This document shows positions 27,414 through 34,878 of a DNA stretch of 64,000 nucleotides, in pieces (positions within the stretch are counted from its first letter, which is position 1; every line of letters starts with the position of its first letter). The notes below the pieces were generated by a model. That model saw only the letters and a program-made list of their open reading frames with translations, had not been told where the DNA came from and searched no databases. The position numbers and the translations under genes were made by a program. This DNA is from Pseudomonas sp. ok272 (lineage in GTDB: Bacteria > Pseudomonadota > Gammaproteobacteria > Pseudomonadales > Pseudomonadaceae): the NCBI RefSeq assembly GCF_900109995.1, contig NZ_FOCB01000004.1:62001-126000 (forward strand). The letters are read 5' to 3'.

Positions 27414-28879
27414 CGAACGCCCCCTCCGGCGGCAATATCTCGAATCGCCTGTTCGATCAGGTGGCGACTTTGTTCCTGCAAGAGCGCGTCGAACTGTCTT
27501 GCGGCCTTGAGCACAAAGGGCATGCGCTGGGTGATGTCCGCCAGATTAGCGATGGCACGGTCGCTGAAACCGATAGTACGTTCATCGTCGACCGGTCGGC
27601 ACTGCCCGGCCAGGGTCAGTTCGATGGCTTGAGCGGCACCCGACGGGAAATTCGTGACATGAGAGAGCTGGTTGCCAATCAGCAGCGCTACCAGTTTCAG
27701 GTCGCTGTACATTGTCGGCTGCAGGACATTTTGCTGTTCATGCCAAGCCAGATGCACAACACTTTCAGCAATGTTGCCAGCCTCAACAGCCCGGAACGTG
27801 TCCACAATTTCCTCATAGTCAATTCCGAACTCCAGCGTCTCCTGCCCAACCGGCCACAACACCGCCGGCCACCCACCCCCAGTAATCCCCTGCCGCGCCG
27901 GCAAGCACTGCTCCAGCCTCTCCAACCCCCGCTCCAAGTAGAACCTGTGCAATGGATACACATCCAAAAACAACGTGGTGTTACCCAGGGCCAACCTGTC
28001 ATGCACATACCGGGCGTTCTTCTGCATCACCGATAACGACCCGGCGTCATGCCGGTAGTCCACCCACCACAACGGGTTCTCGCGTTGCGCCTGTTCCGCC
28101 TCGCGTTGCCTGCGTTCAAAGTCGCCTATCCCCACCTTGCGTTGAGGCTCACCGCGACTGAACAAACCCCAAAAACCGCTCCTGGCACTCCGATCCCGGC
28201 GCTCAGCTGCGTCAGAATCCACCTGGATCTTTTCGATGGACTCAGCCGCGTGCAGCAGGCCACAGCCGACCTGTTTGGAAGCAAACGCCGCCAGGCCCGC
28301 CCACTGAAAGCGCGGGTCCTCCAGCCACAGTCGGGCGTAGGCGGCGTTGATCGCCCGGTTGCGGGTCTTGGGGTCGGCAATCAGCACGCCGTCCGGAGCC
28401 ACGATTTTTTCGGCGGCTTGCTGATAGCGTTGCCAGAGGTCCTGACAGATTTGCGCGGATGGCTCAGTGAAGGATGATGAGGGATGAAACGGTGCAGACA
28501 CTGCACTGGATGGGAGCGGTTCGGCGGGAGCGCGGTTGTCAACTGAGGTGGCCGACTGGGCGACTGCGCTGGCCTTGGCGGCTTGCGTTGCAGCGTGCTC
28601 CTTGAAGTCGTAGCTGGCCTTGAATGTCGAGGCCAGCAGTTGGGCCCTGCACGGGCAACTGCTCACGCTGTCCAGCGTGCCAGCCACTCGCCGCCCATGG
28701 CTACTGATCTGAGAAACCCCGCCAACGATCTGATAGGGCTTGTTGTCCTTGCCGCAGGTGACGGCATCCCCCTCGCGGGCATGGGCGATGCCAAACATCA
28801 TGACCCGCGTATCGCTTTCCAGCACTGTGCCGCCACAGGAAGTCTTGTCCCCTTGGCGAATGAAATATCCGATGGCCAT
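27410..28879 (-). CDS. PAAR-domain protein, putative type VI secretion effector
   Basis: A 489-residue protein. Residues 1 to about 85 form a PAAR domain (YFIRQGDKTSCGGTVLES, EGDAVTCGK), the conical tip that caps VgrG spikes. A low-complexity linker (about 90-140) joins a C-terminal region with TRNRAINAAYARLWLEDP, WAGLAAFASKQVGCGLLHA and a Tyr/Asp-rich YRHDAGSLSVMQKNARYVHD, which resembles the DUF2515 family. The C-terminal part is the presumed toxin; its activity is unknown. The ribosome-binding site is strong (aaggag). No VgrG or other T6SS gene lies in the window, so this is an orphan effector locus. Confidence 0.75.
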   Translation of the reverse strand: MAIGYFIRQGDKTSCGGTVLESDTRVMMFGIAHAREGDAVTCGKDNKPYQIVGGVSQISSHGRRVAGTLDSVSSCPCRAQLLASTFKASYDFKEHAATQAAKASAVAQSATSVDNRAPAEPLPSSAVSAPFHPSSSFTEPSAQICQDLWQRYQQAAEKIVAPDGVLIADPKTRNRAINAAYARLWLEDPRFQWAGLAAFASKQVGCGLLHAAESIEKIQVDSDAAERRDRSARSGFWGLFSRGEPQRKVGIGDFERRQREAEQAQRENPLWWVDYRHDAGSLSVMQKNARYVHDRLALGNTTLFLDVYPLHRFYLERGLERLEQCLPARQGITGGGWPAVLWPVGQETLEFGIDYEEIVDTFRAVEAGNIAESVVHLAWHEQQNVLQPTMYSDLKLVALLIGNQLSHVTNFPSGAAQAIELTLAGQCRPVDDERTIGFSDRAIANLADITQRMPFVLKAARQFDALLQEQSRHLIEQAIRDIAAGGGVR

Positions 28880-28905
28880 TGCTCACACTCCTTCCCGACA
28901 GGTCA

Positions 28906-28935
28906 TTAACCCGACTCAAACGTGAGCCGGGTTAA
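28906..28935. promoter_or_regulatory. Inverted repeat upstream of the PAAR gene
   Basis: ttaacccg-a-ctca, 4-nt loop, tgag-c-cgggttaa: twelve paired bases with one mismatch, 27 bp upstream of the PAAR start codon. It lacks a T run on either strand, so an operator or a 5'-leader hairpin is more likely than a terminator. Confidence 0.45.
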
Positions 28936-29293
28936 CGCACCGTACCGACGCAGAAAAGTCATTCAAGACAGCGGGATACGAACAGGAAGTGCCCTACGCC
29001 AATCTCAGAAACAAGGAAGACAGGCGCCGAAACAGCCGACAGAAAAGTCATCAAAACAGACGGTGGACTCGGTGGACTCGGTGGATGGCGGGGGTTCGCT
29101 GGGGATGCTTTGGGGTGGGTGAGCGTGTCTTCGCGAGCAGGCTCGCTCCCACGGGGTTGGGGGCTGGCTTGCGGGAGTGGGGCTTGCTGGCGACAGCCTC
29201 AGGCGCGGGCTACGGTGTCTTGCGTCGCGGCCTACACATACGCCAGAATCCGCCGGCTTGTGCGCCTGAGGCCCTCGGCTCTATTGTTCCGTG

Positions 29294-29471
29294 CCGCTGA
29301 CCATTCAGCGGTCGGGTTTAGCAGCTCGAATCATTTAGGAGCACCAGTACCGCCTCCCGATCAGTTGGCGTTTTTTTGTGCCAACTGTTCTGTGTTATGG
29401 CGGCTGTACGCGGGGCACTTCGGTGCGCCGGGATGCTCCTCAACCGGTCTGCTAACCCGCGTACAGCTGCC
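29294..29471 (+). ncRNA. Structured leader upstream of the DUF6124-type gene
   Basis: Four nested or consecutive hairpins precede the gene: ccgctga/tcagcgg (29294-29311), cagttggc/gccaactg (29362-29387) with a T-rich loop, a 16-nt arm pair (ggcggctgtacgcggg 29399-29414 with 29456-29471, one mismatch), and inside it gcac-ttcg-gtgc (29416-29427) with a UUCG loop. From memory, similar leaders precede this family in other pseudomonads; treat it as a candidate cis-regulatory RNA. Confidence 0.45.
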
Positions 29472-29523
29472 ACCCTTCGTTTAGCAGCGACAGATGGCGG
29501 CTCCCATTACAAGGAGCGCAATC

Positions 29524-29906
29524 ATGTTCAAAGTAACCCCCAATCCCCCAATCCCCCGAACACCGAAAACCCCGACGTGTCCCCCTACGCCGACCTCAGT
29601 TCCAAGAAACTCCACGACGCCGCCGAGCGGGCGCTGGATCATTACCTGCAACCGCCCTCCCCCAACACTCGCGCTACGCACAAACGCCCCTCCACCATCT
29701 TCACCGTCATCCCCGACCTGGATAACGAAACCCTGCTGGCCCACGCCTCGGAAACCCTGGCGGCGGTCAATGTGCTGAGCAGCGACCTGGCCTTCGAGCT
29801 CGAAGGCGCACCTCGGCATGTGGCGCTGGCGATTCAGCAGATGATTTCGTTGAGCCAGTTGTTGGTGGAGCGCGCGTTGGATCGCATCGATCAGCCGACA
29901 CGCTAA
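29524..29906 (+). pseudogene. DUF6124 family gene, frameshifted by 8-bp duplication
   Basis: The ATG at 29524 has an aaggag ribosome-binding site and encodes MFKVTPNPP, the usual N-terminus of this Pseudomonas family. The motif aatccccc is present twice in tandem (29542-29549 and 29550-29557), which throws the reading out of frame. Removing one copy restores a 124-residue protein with SPYADLSSKKLHDAAERALDHYL, then HASETLAAVNVLSSDLAFELEG and a C-terminal helix. The second frame is open to 29906. The function of the family is unknown; in its present form the gene is off unless the repeat slips. Confidence 0.75.
29542..29557 (+). repeat. 8-bp tandem duplication (aatccccc x2)
   Basis: Two exact copies of aatccccc, nine codons into the DUF6124-type gene. 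It is a frame-switching repeat with one copy in phase and two out of phase. Confidence 0.85.
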
Positions 29907-29918
29907 ACGCCACGGTCT

Positions 29919-30009
29919 GTGTGGGAGCGAGCCTGCTCGCGAAGAAGGTGTGTCCGTCAACGGAGATATGGCTGAAGCACCGCTTTCGCGAGCAGGCTCG
30001 CGCCCACAG
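29919..30009. repeat. REP doublet
   Basis: Opposed REP arms (29919-29943 and 29984-30009) separated by about 40 bp, between convergent genes. Confidence 0.88.
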
Positions 30010-30029
30010 GGGGCCGGCGGTACGCGTCG

Positions 30030-31472
30030 CTAAGTGCGATTGCGCAACCACTGCATGAAGCCCTTTTTCGTCGCCACCACCGGCACCTCCTGGGTCAGGG
30101 TCTGGGCGGTGTGCAGGCGCAAGTCCAGCAAGGCTTTCATGGCGTCGCTGATGTCGTGGCGGGCGTCGAGGCAGGTCTTGAGGTAGTGCTTCTCGACGCG
30201 GTACAGGGTGCAGAAGGTCTTGGCCAGGAAGTCGGCGGACACTGACTGGTCCGTGAGGATCCCCGCTTCACCGATCACTTCCCCCGGCCCCATGCGCCCG
30301 GCTTCGAACGTGTGCTCGCCACGGCTCAACAGCACCGAGACCACGCCCGATTCAATGATGAACAAATGATCGCTGACTTCACCGGCCGGCAGGATCACCT
30401 CGCCGGCGCGGTAGGTGACCAACGCCATGTTTTGGCTGAAGGTGTCCTTTTCGTCCTGGCGCAGGGTGGAGAAGATGTTCGAACGCTCCAGCAACGCCCG
30501 TGGCCGCGAAAGCGTGTGCGGGGTGTCGGCCTCGCCGGTCGACAGCAAGCTCACGCCCGAGGCCTGCAGGTGCCGGAAGGCCAGGTCGAACAGGCCGTTG
30601 CGGGCCTCGCGCTTGTGCGCCATGGCGCTGACGAAACCGCTGATTTCATACTCGACCCCGCTGCTGCCGGAGCTTTTCAAGGCGACGTTGGGCGCCGGGG
30701 TGCCCAGCAGGTGACGACAGCCTTGCATGGCCCGCTCCAGCGCGTCGATCACGGTCTGCGGGCGGGCATGGGGGCTGACCTGAACGCTGATGGCGATGCC
30801 GAAGATGTCGCTGGGACGGCTGAAGTTGATGATCTTGGCCTTGGCCGCCAGGGAGTTGGGGATCACCGCCAGGCTGCCCTGGGCGGTTTGCAGGCGCGTG
30901 GCGCGCCAGTCGATGTCGATGACCCGGCCCTCAAGGCCGTCGATGGCGATCCAGTCATCGATTTGATAAGGCTTGGTGGTGTTGAGTACGATCCCGGAGA
31001 ACACGTCGCTCAAGGTGCTTTGCAGTGCCAGGCCGACGATGATGGCCACGGCGCCCGAGGTCGCCAGCACGCCCTTGACCGGCAGGTCGAGCACGTAGGC
31101 CATCGCCGCGATGGTGGCAATCAGGAAGATCAACGCGCCCAGCACGTCCTGCAGCAAGCGCCCGGTGTGGCCGACGCGCTGCATCATCGCGGCGCCGATC
31201 ACCACGGTCAGGGTCCGCGCACCAAACAGCCACCAACCGATCTGCAGTCCCGTGGCCGCCAGGTGCAGCGGCACGTTCTCGGGCCAGGGCGCCGGTTGCA
31301 GGGGGTTGAGGCCTTCGTTGAACAACACCACGCTGAACAGCGCAAAGATCACGACCCGCACCAGCAGTTTCCATTGGCTGCCACTGGCGTCGATCAAGCG
31401 CCACAGCACCATGTCGAACAGAATCAGGGCCAGGGCGACAAACAGCGGGTGATCGGTGAGAAAGGACAGCAT
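30030..31472 (-). CDS. MscS-family channel with cyclic-nucleotide-binding domain
   Basis: A 480-residue membrane protein. About four to five N-terminal spans (residues 5-150) lead into the MscS pore and beta domain (GAVAIIVGLALQSTLSDVFSG, DWIAIDGLEGRVIDIDWRAT, IPNSLAAKAKIINFS). A C-terminal cyclic-nucleotide-binding domain (about 330-450) has LPAGEVSDHLFIIESGVVSV and MGPGEVIGEAGILTD. This is the bCNG-type architecture, in which a ligand rather than tension may gate the pore. The ATG at 31472 is chosen for its GGAG and for the first hydrophobic segment. Confidence 0.82.
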   Translation of the reverse strand: MLSFLTDHPLFVALALILFDMVLWRLIDASGSQWKLLVRVVIFALFSVVLFNEGLNPLQPAPWPENVPLHLAATGLQIGWWLFGARTLTVVIGAAMMQRVGHTGRLLQDVLGALIFLIATIAAMAYVLDLPVKGVLATSGAVAIIVGLALQSTLSDVFSGIVLNTTKPYQIDDWIAIDGLEGRVIDIDWRATRLQTAQGSLAVIPNSLAAKAKIINFSRPSDIFGIAISVQVSPHARPQTVIDALERAMQGCRHLLGTPAPNVALKSSGSSGVEYEISGFVSAMAHKREARNGLFDLAFRHLQASGVSLLSTGEADTPHTLSRPRALLERSNIFSTLRQDEKDTFSQNMALVTYRAGEVILPAGEVSDHLFIIESGVVSVLLSRGEHTFEAGRMGPGEVIGEAGILTDQSVSADFLAKTFCTLYRVEKHYLKTCLDARHDISDAMKALLDLRLHTAQTLTQEVPVVATKKGFMQWLRNRT

Positions 31473-31554
31473 CGAACGACTCCATGACACGGGTTGGGCA
31501 CAGTGTAGGAGCAATTGATTTCAGAGGACTCAAAACACCACACACTCACAAACC

Positions 31555-31646
31555 TGTGTGGGAGCGAGCCTGCTCGCGAAGAGGCCGTGTCAGGCAACAA
31601 AGTGCTGTCCGACACACCGTTTTCGCGAGCAAGCCCGCTCCCACAG
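31555..31646. repeat. REP doublet
   Basis: Opposed REP arms (31555-31580 and 31620-31646), tgtgtgggagcgagcctgc and its reverse-oriented partner, between the MscS and ycaC genes. Confidence 0.88.
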
Positions 31647-31676
31647 ATCGATCGCGGGTCTACACCCGCAGCCCCG

Positions 31677-32303
31677 TTACTTGCCGTTGGTCAGGGCGTC
31701 GTAGCTGGTCATCAGGTTGCGGTAGTCGGGGATGTGGTTGGAGAACAGTGCGCCCAGGCCCGCGACGTCGTTGCGCCAGTCGCGGTGCAACTCGCAGGCC
31801 AGGCCGAACCAGGTCATCAGTTGCGCACCGGAGGCCGACATGCGGTTCCAGGCCGACTGTTGGGTCAGGCTGTTGAAGGTGCCAGAGGCGTCCGTGACCA
31901 CGAACACTTCGAAGCCTTCAGCCAGGGCCGACAGCGCCGGGAACGCGACGCAGACCTCGGTCACCACACCAGCGATGATCAATTGCTGCTTGCCGGTGGC
32001 CTTGACTGCCTTGACGAAGTCTTCGTTGTCCCAGGCGTTGATCTGGCCAGGGCGGGCGATGTACGGCGCCTCGGGGAACAGGGCCTTGAGTTCGGGCACC
32101 AGCGGGCCGTTGGGGCCGGTTTCGAAGCTGGTGGTGAGGATGGTCGGCAGCTTGAAGTACTTGGCCAGGTCGGCCAGGGCCAACACGTTGTTCTTGAACC
32201 GATCCGGTTCGATGTCACGCACCAACGACAGCAGGCCCGCCTGATGATCAACCAACAGAACGGCGGCGTTGTCCTTGTCCAGACGCTTGTAAGAGGTAGT
32301 CAT
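31677..32303 (-). CDS. ycaC: Isochorismatase-family hydrolase YcaC
   Basis: A 208-residue cysteine hydrolase, highly similar to E. coli YcaC over its length (YKRLDKDNAAVLLVDHQAGL, ARPGQINAWDNEDFVKAVKA). The catalytic Asp (VDHQ) and Cys (GVVTEVCVAFP) are present. The family forms octamers; its natural substrate is unknown. The ATG at 32303 is used. It follows a damaged paralogue on the same strand and the pirin gene, forming a stress-related cluster probably governed by the divergent LysR regulator. Confidence 0.88.
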   Translation of the reverse strand: MTTSYKRLDKDNAAVLLVDHQAGLLSLVRDIEPDRFKNNVLALADLAKYFKLPTILTTSFETGPNGPLVPELKALFPEAPYIARPGQINAWDNEDFVKAVKATGKQQLIIAGVVTEVCVAFPALSALAEGFEVFVVTDASGTFNSLTQQSAWNRMSASGAQLMTWFGLACELHRDWRNDVAGLGALFSNHIPDYRNLMTSYDALTNGK

Positions 32304-32363
32304 TGCAGTAGTCCTCACAGGGTTTCAATGGCCGGCCCGGTGGCCGGCGTGGGGGTTGCCCGG

Positions 32364-32716
32364 TTAGCGCTGGGCGTCCAGCACTTCGTGTTCGGTGGCC
32401 ACTTGCTGGGCCTTGATGTAGCTCTCGATCAACAACTGGTAGTGCGGCATGGCCTGGGTGTAGACGCCCGCCCATTGCTCGGCGTCGGGGCGGTTCCACG
32501 AACCTTGCAGCTCGGAGAGCGTGCCCATGATGTCGATGGGCACCACGCCGGCCTGGCCTGGGCCAGGGCGATGGCGTTGGCGCGCAGCTGCGGGACGTCG
32601 ATGTCCTTGACGATCTGGAACAGGCCGCTCTGGTGGTCGATCAACAACATGGCGGTGTCGTTGGGGTCGATGGTCGGTTTCAGGCCATTGAAGTTGGCTG
32701 CGGTGTGGGTGCTCAT
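32364..32716 (-). pseudogene. Isochorismatase-family paralogue with internal deletion
   Basis: The N-terminal piece (about 32580-32716) reads [20 protein letters not shown] and keeps the catalytic Asp. The C-terminal piece (32364 to about 32570) reads [20 protein letters not shown] in another frame and ends at the expected C-terminus. About 120 central residues, including the catalytic Cys, are missing. The junction lies in caggccaggccgg, a short repeat that could have mediated the deletion. Upstream of ycaC, same strand. Confidence 0.78.
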
Positions 32717-32809
32717 GCGCATCGCCTCTTTCGTTGGACAACAGCCATCCCTGGCCTGTAAACCGGCCTACTCATCCTGTGCAGAGCGGGTATTAACGAT
32801 AGCTACGAA

Positions 32810-33676
32810 TTAGCCGGGCATCTGGCCGAAGCGACCGGACTGGAAGTCGACGAACGCCTGGTGGATCTCCTGTTCGGTGTTCATCACGAACGGGCCGTGA
32901 CCGACGATCGGCTCGTCAATCGGCTCGCCGCTGAGCAACAGCACGATGGCGTCGTCGTTGGCCTCCAGGCTCAACTGGTCACCCTGGCGGTCGAACAGGG
33001 CCAATTGCCCTTTGCGCACCACTTCCTGGCCGTTGACCTGGACCGTGCCGCGCAAGACCACCAACGCGGTGTTTCGGCCTTGGTGCAGGTCGAGGTTGAT
33101 CGACTTACCGGCGTTGAGACGGATGTCCCAAACGTCGATCGGCGTGAAGGTCCGCGCCGGGCCGGTGCGGCCCTCGAACTCACCGGCGATCAAGCGCAAG
33201 CAGCCGGCCTGGTCCTTCAGGGCGATGCTGGGGATGTCGCCATCGAGGATGGTCTGGTAACCCGGCTCGGCCATTTTGTCCTTGGCCGGCAGGTTGACCC
33301 ACAGTTGGACCATCTCCAGGGTGCCGCCACGCTGGGCGAAGTCCTGGGAGTGAAACTCCTCGTGGAGGATGCCGGACGCGGCTGTCATCCATTGCACGTC
33401 GCCGGGACCGATCTTGCCGCCGCTGCCGGTGGAGTCGCGGTGCTCCACTTCGCCGTCGTAGACGATGGTCACGGTTTCGAAACCCCGGTGCGGGTGCTGG
33501 CCGACGCCGCGACGGGCCTTGGTGGGGGTGAATTCAGCGGGCCCGGCATGGTCGAGCAGCAGGAACGGGCTGATGTGTTTGCCCAGGTTGTCGTAGGAAA
33601 ACAGCGTGCGAACCGGGAAACCATCGCCCACCCAATGGGCATTAGGGCTGGTGTAGATACCGATGATGTTTTTCAT
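32810..33676 (-). CDS. Pirin family protein
   Basis: A 288-residue bicupin. The N-terminal cupin has the metal-binding HPHRGFETVTIV and the HxH/Glu set (SGILHEEFHS); the C-terminal cupin is degenerate, as usual for pirins. Some bacterial pirins act as quercetin 2,3-dioxygenases or modulate pyruvate metabolism; the role here is unknown. A strong ggagg ribosome-binding site precedes the ATG. It is divergent from the LysR gene with a 108-bp spacer and is likely controlled by it. Confidence 0.88.
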   Translation of the reverse strand: MKNIIGIYTSPNAHWVGDGFPVRTLFSYDNLGKHISPFLLLDHAGPAEFTPTKARRGVGQHPHRGFETVTIVYDGEVEHRDSTGSGGKIGPGDVQWMTAASGILHEEFHSQDFAQRGGTLEMVQLWVNLPAKDKMAEPGYQTILDGDIPSIALKDQAGCLRLIAGEFEGRTGPARTFTPIDVWDIRLNAGKSINLDLHQGRNTALVVLRGTVQVNGQEVVRKGQLALFDRQGDQLSLEANDDAIVLLLSGEPIDEPIVGHGPFVMNTEQEIHQAFVDFQSGRFGQMPG

Positions 33677-33784
33677 GGAGCCTCCGAATGTGGGTGAGTT
33701 AAACCATGGACAGAGCTTAAATCCGCCACCTTTGATGCGCTAGACTGCAAAAATCACCCTTAGCGTTCTATTTGGAGAACGATA

Positions 33785-34690
33785 GTGGAAGACTTGAACA
33801 CCCTGTACTACTTCACCGAAGTGGTTGAGCACGGCGGGTTTGCCGCCGCCGGGCGGGCCTTGGACATGCCCAAGTCCAAGCTCAGCCGGCGCATCGCCCA
33901 GCTCGAAGAACGCCTGGGGGTGCGCCTGATCCATCGCACCAGCCGCCATTGTTCCCTCACCGAAATCGGCCAGGCGTATTACCAGCGCTGCCTGGCCATG
34001 CGCGTGGAGGCCGAAAGTGCGGCCGAGTTGATCGAGCGCAACCGCTCCGAACCCCAGGGCCTGGTGCGTATCAGTTGCCCGACGGCGCTGCTCAACTCCT
34101 GGGTGGGGCCGATGCTCACGCGCTACATGCTCAAGTACCCGCTGGTGGAGTTGTTCATCGAAAGCACCAACCGCCGTGTCGACCTGATTCACGAAGGCTT
34201 CGACATCGCGTTGCGGGTACGTTTCCCGCCGCTGGAGAACACCGACCTGGTGATGAAGGTGCTGGGCAACAGCACCCAGGCCCTGGTAGGCAGCCCGGCG
34301 TTTGTCGAGCGTTTGTCGTCGCCCGCCTCGCCCGCCGACTTGAGCGGCCTGCCGAGCCTGCAATGGGGCGGTGCGCAGCGCGAGTATCAGTGGGAGCTGT
34401 TTGGCCCGCAGGGCGCCAGTGCCGTGATCCGCCATCACCCACGGCTGGTGACCGATGACCTGATTGCCCTGCGCACCGCCGTGCTGGAAGGATTGGGCAT
34501 CGTCCACCTGCCCGCCGTGGTGATTCGCCAGGACCTGGACGCCGGCCGGCTGGTGGAGTTGGTGCCGGGGTGGGCGCCAAAATCCGGGGTCGTCCACGTC
34601 ATGTTCCCCTCGCGCCGTGGCCTGCTGCCGTCGGTGCGGAGCTTGATCGATTTTTTGGGCGAAGAATTCAGCCGCAGTGATATTGCGTAG
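33785..34690 (+). CDS. LysR-family regulator divergent from pirin
   Basis: A 301-residue LysR protein with an N-terminal HTH (LYYFTEVVEHGGFAAAGRALDMPKSKLSRRIAQLE) and a C-terminal effector-binding domain of normal length. The start is GTG at 33785 behind a ggag ribosome-binding site. Regulators of this type beside pirin usually activate the divergent gene; the signal is not known. A repeat cluster follows. Confidence 0.82.
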   Translation: MEDLNTLYYFTEVVEHGGFAAAGRALDMPKSKLSRRIAQLEERLGVRLIHRTSRHCSLTEIGQAYYQRCLAMRVEAESAAELIERNRSEPQGLVRISCPTALLNSWVGPMLTRYMLKYPLVELFIESTNRRVDLIHEGFDIALRVRFPPLENTDLVMKVLGNSTQALVGSPAFVERLSSPASPADLSGLPSLQWGGAQREYQWELFGPQGASAVIRHHPRLVTDDLIALRTAVLEGLGIVHLPAVVIRQDLDAGRLVELVPGWAPKSGVVHVMFPSRRGLLPSVRSLIDFLGEEFSRSDIA

Positions 34691-34740
34691 AGGGCGCGGT
34701 TGAATTCGTGAGGCGGCGATCACTCGCCAGATTGATGTCG

Positions 34741-34866
34741 ACTGAACCCGCGCTTTCGCGAGCCAGCCCCACCCTGGTCCACGGCGAACACACATCCCGT
34801 GTCAGTTCAATTCCTCGCGCCTACGGGCTCAACCCAGATTCCTGTGGGAGCGAGGCCGGCACTGCC
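34741..34866. repeat. Composite REP cluster
   Basis: REP arms at 34752-34769 and 34845-34862 flank the spacer module caccctggtccacggcgaac (34770-34805) and the linker ctacgggctcaacc (34822-34835). Parts recur at 11.85, 16.05 and 21.84-22.0 kb. Confidence 0.75.
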
Positions 34867-34878
34867 AACTGAGCGGTC

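Larger units (their letters stand above)
28880..29523. other. Intergenic region with leader structures
   Basis: About 640 bp between the PAAR gene and the DUF6124-type gene. It contains an inverted repeat (28906-28935), three 9-bp tandem units (cggtggact, 29061-29087), a single REP (29128-29156), a distant 11-bp inverted repeat (gcctcaggcgc, 29196-29206 with 29262-29272) and a run of hairpins (29294-29471). Short open frames here lack support. Confidence 0.6.

Noticed and set aside
28922..29122. 66-aa frame upstream of the DUF6124 leader
   Set aside because: It runs through the 9-bp tandem repeat and has no ribosome-binding site; the first codons lie in the inverted repeat of the PAAR upstream region.
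29376..29906. Alternative reading of the DUF6124 gene from an upstream start without frameshift
   Set aside because: That frame passes through the leader hairpins, lacks a ribosome-binding site and loses the family N-terminus MFKVTPNPP.
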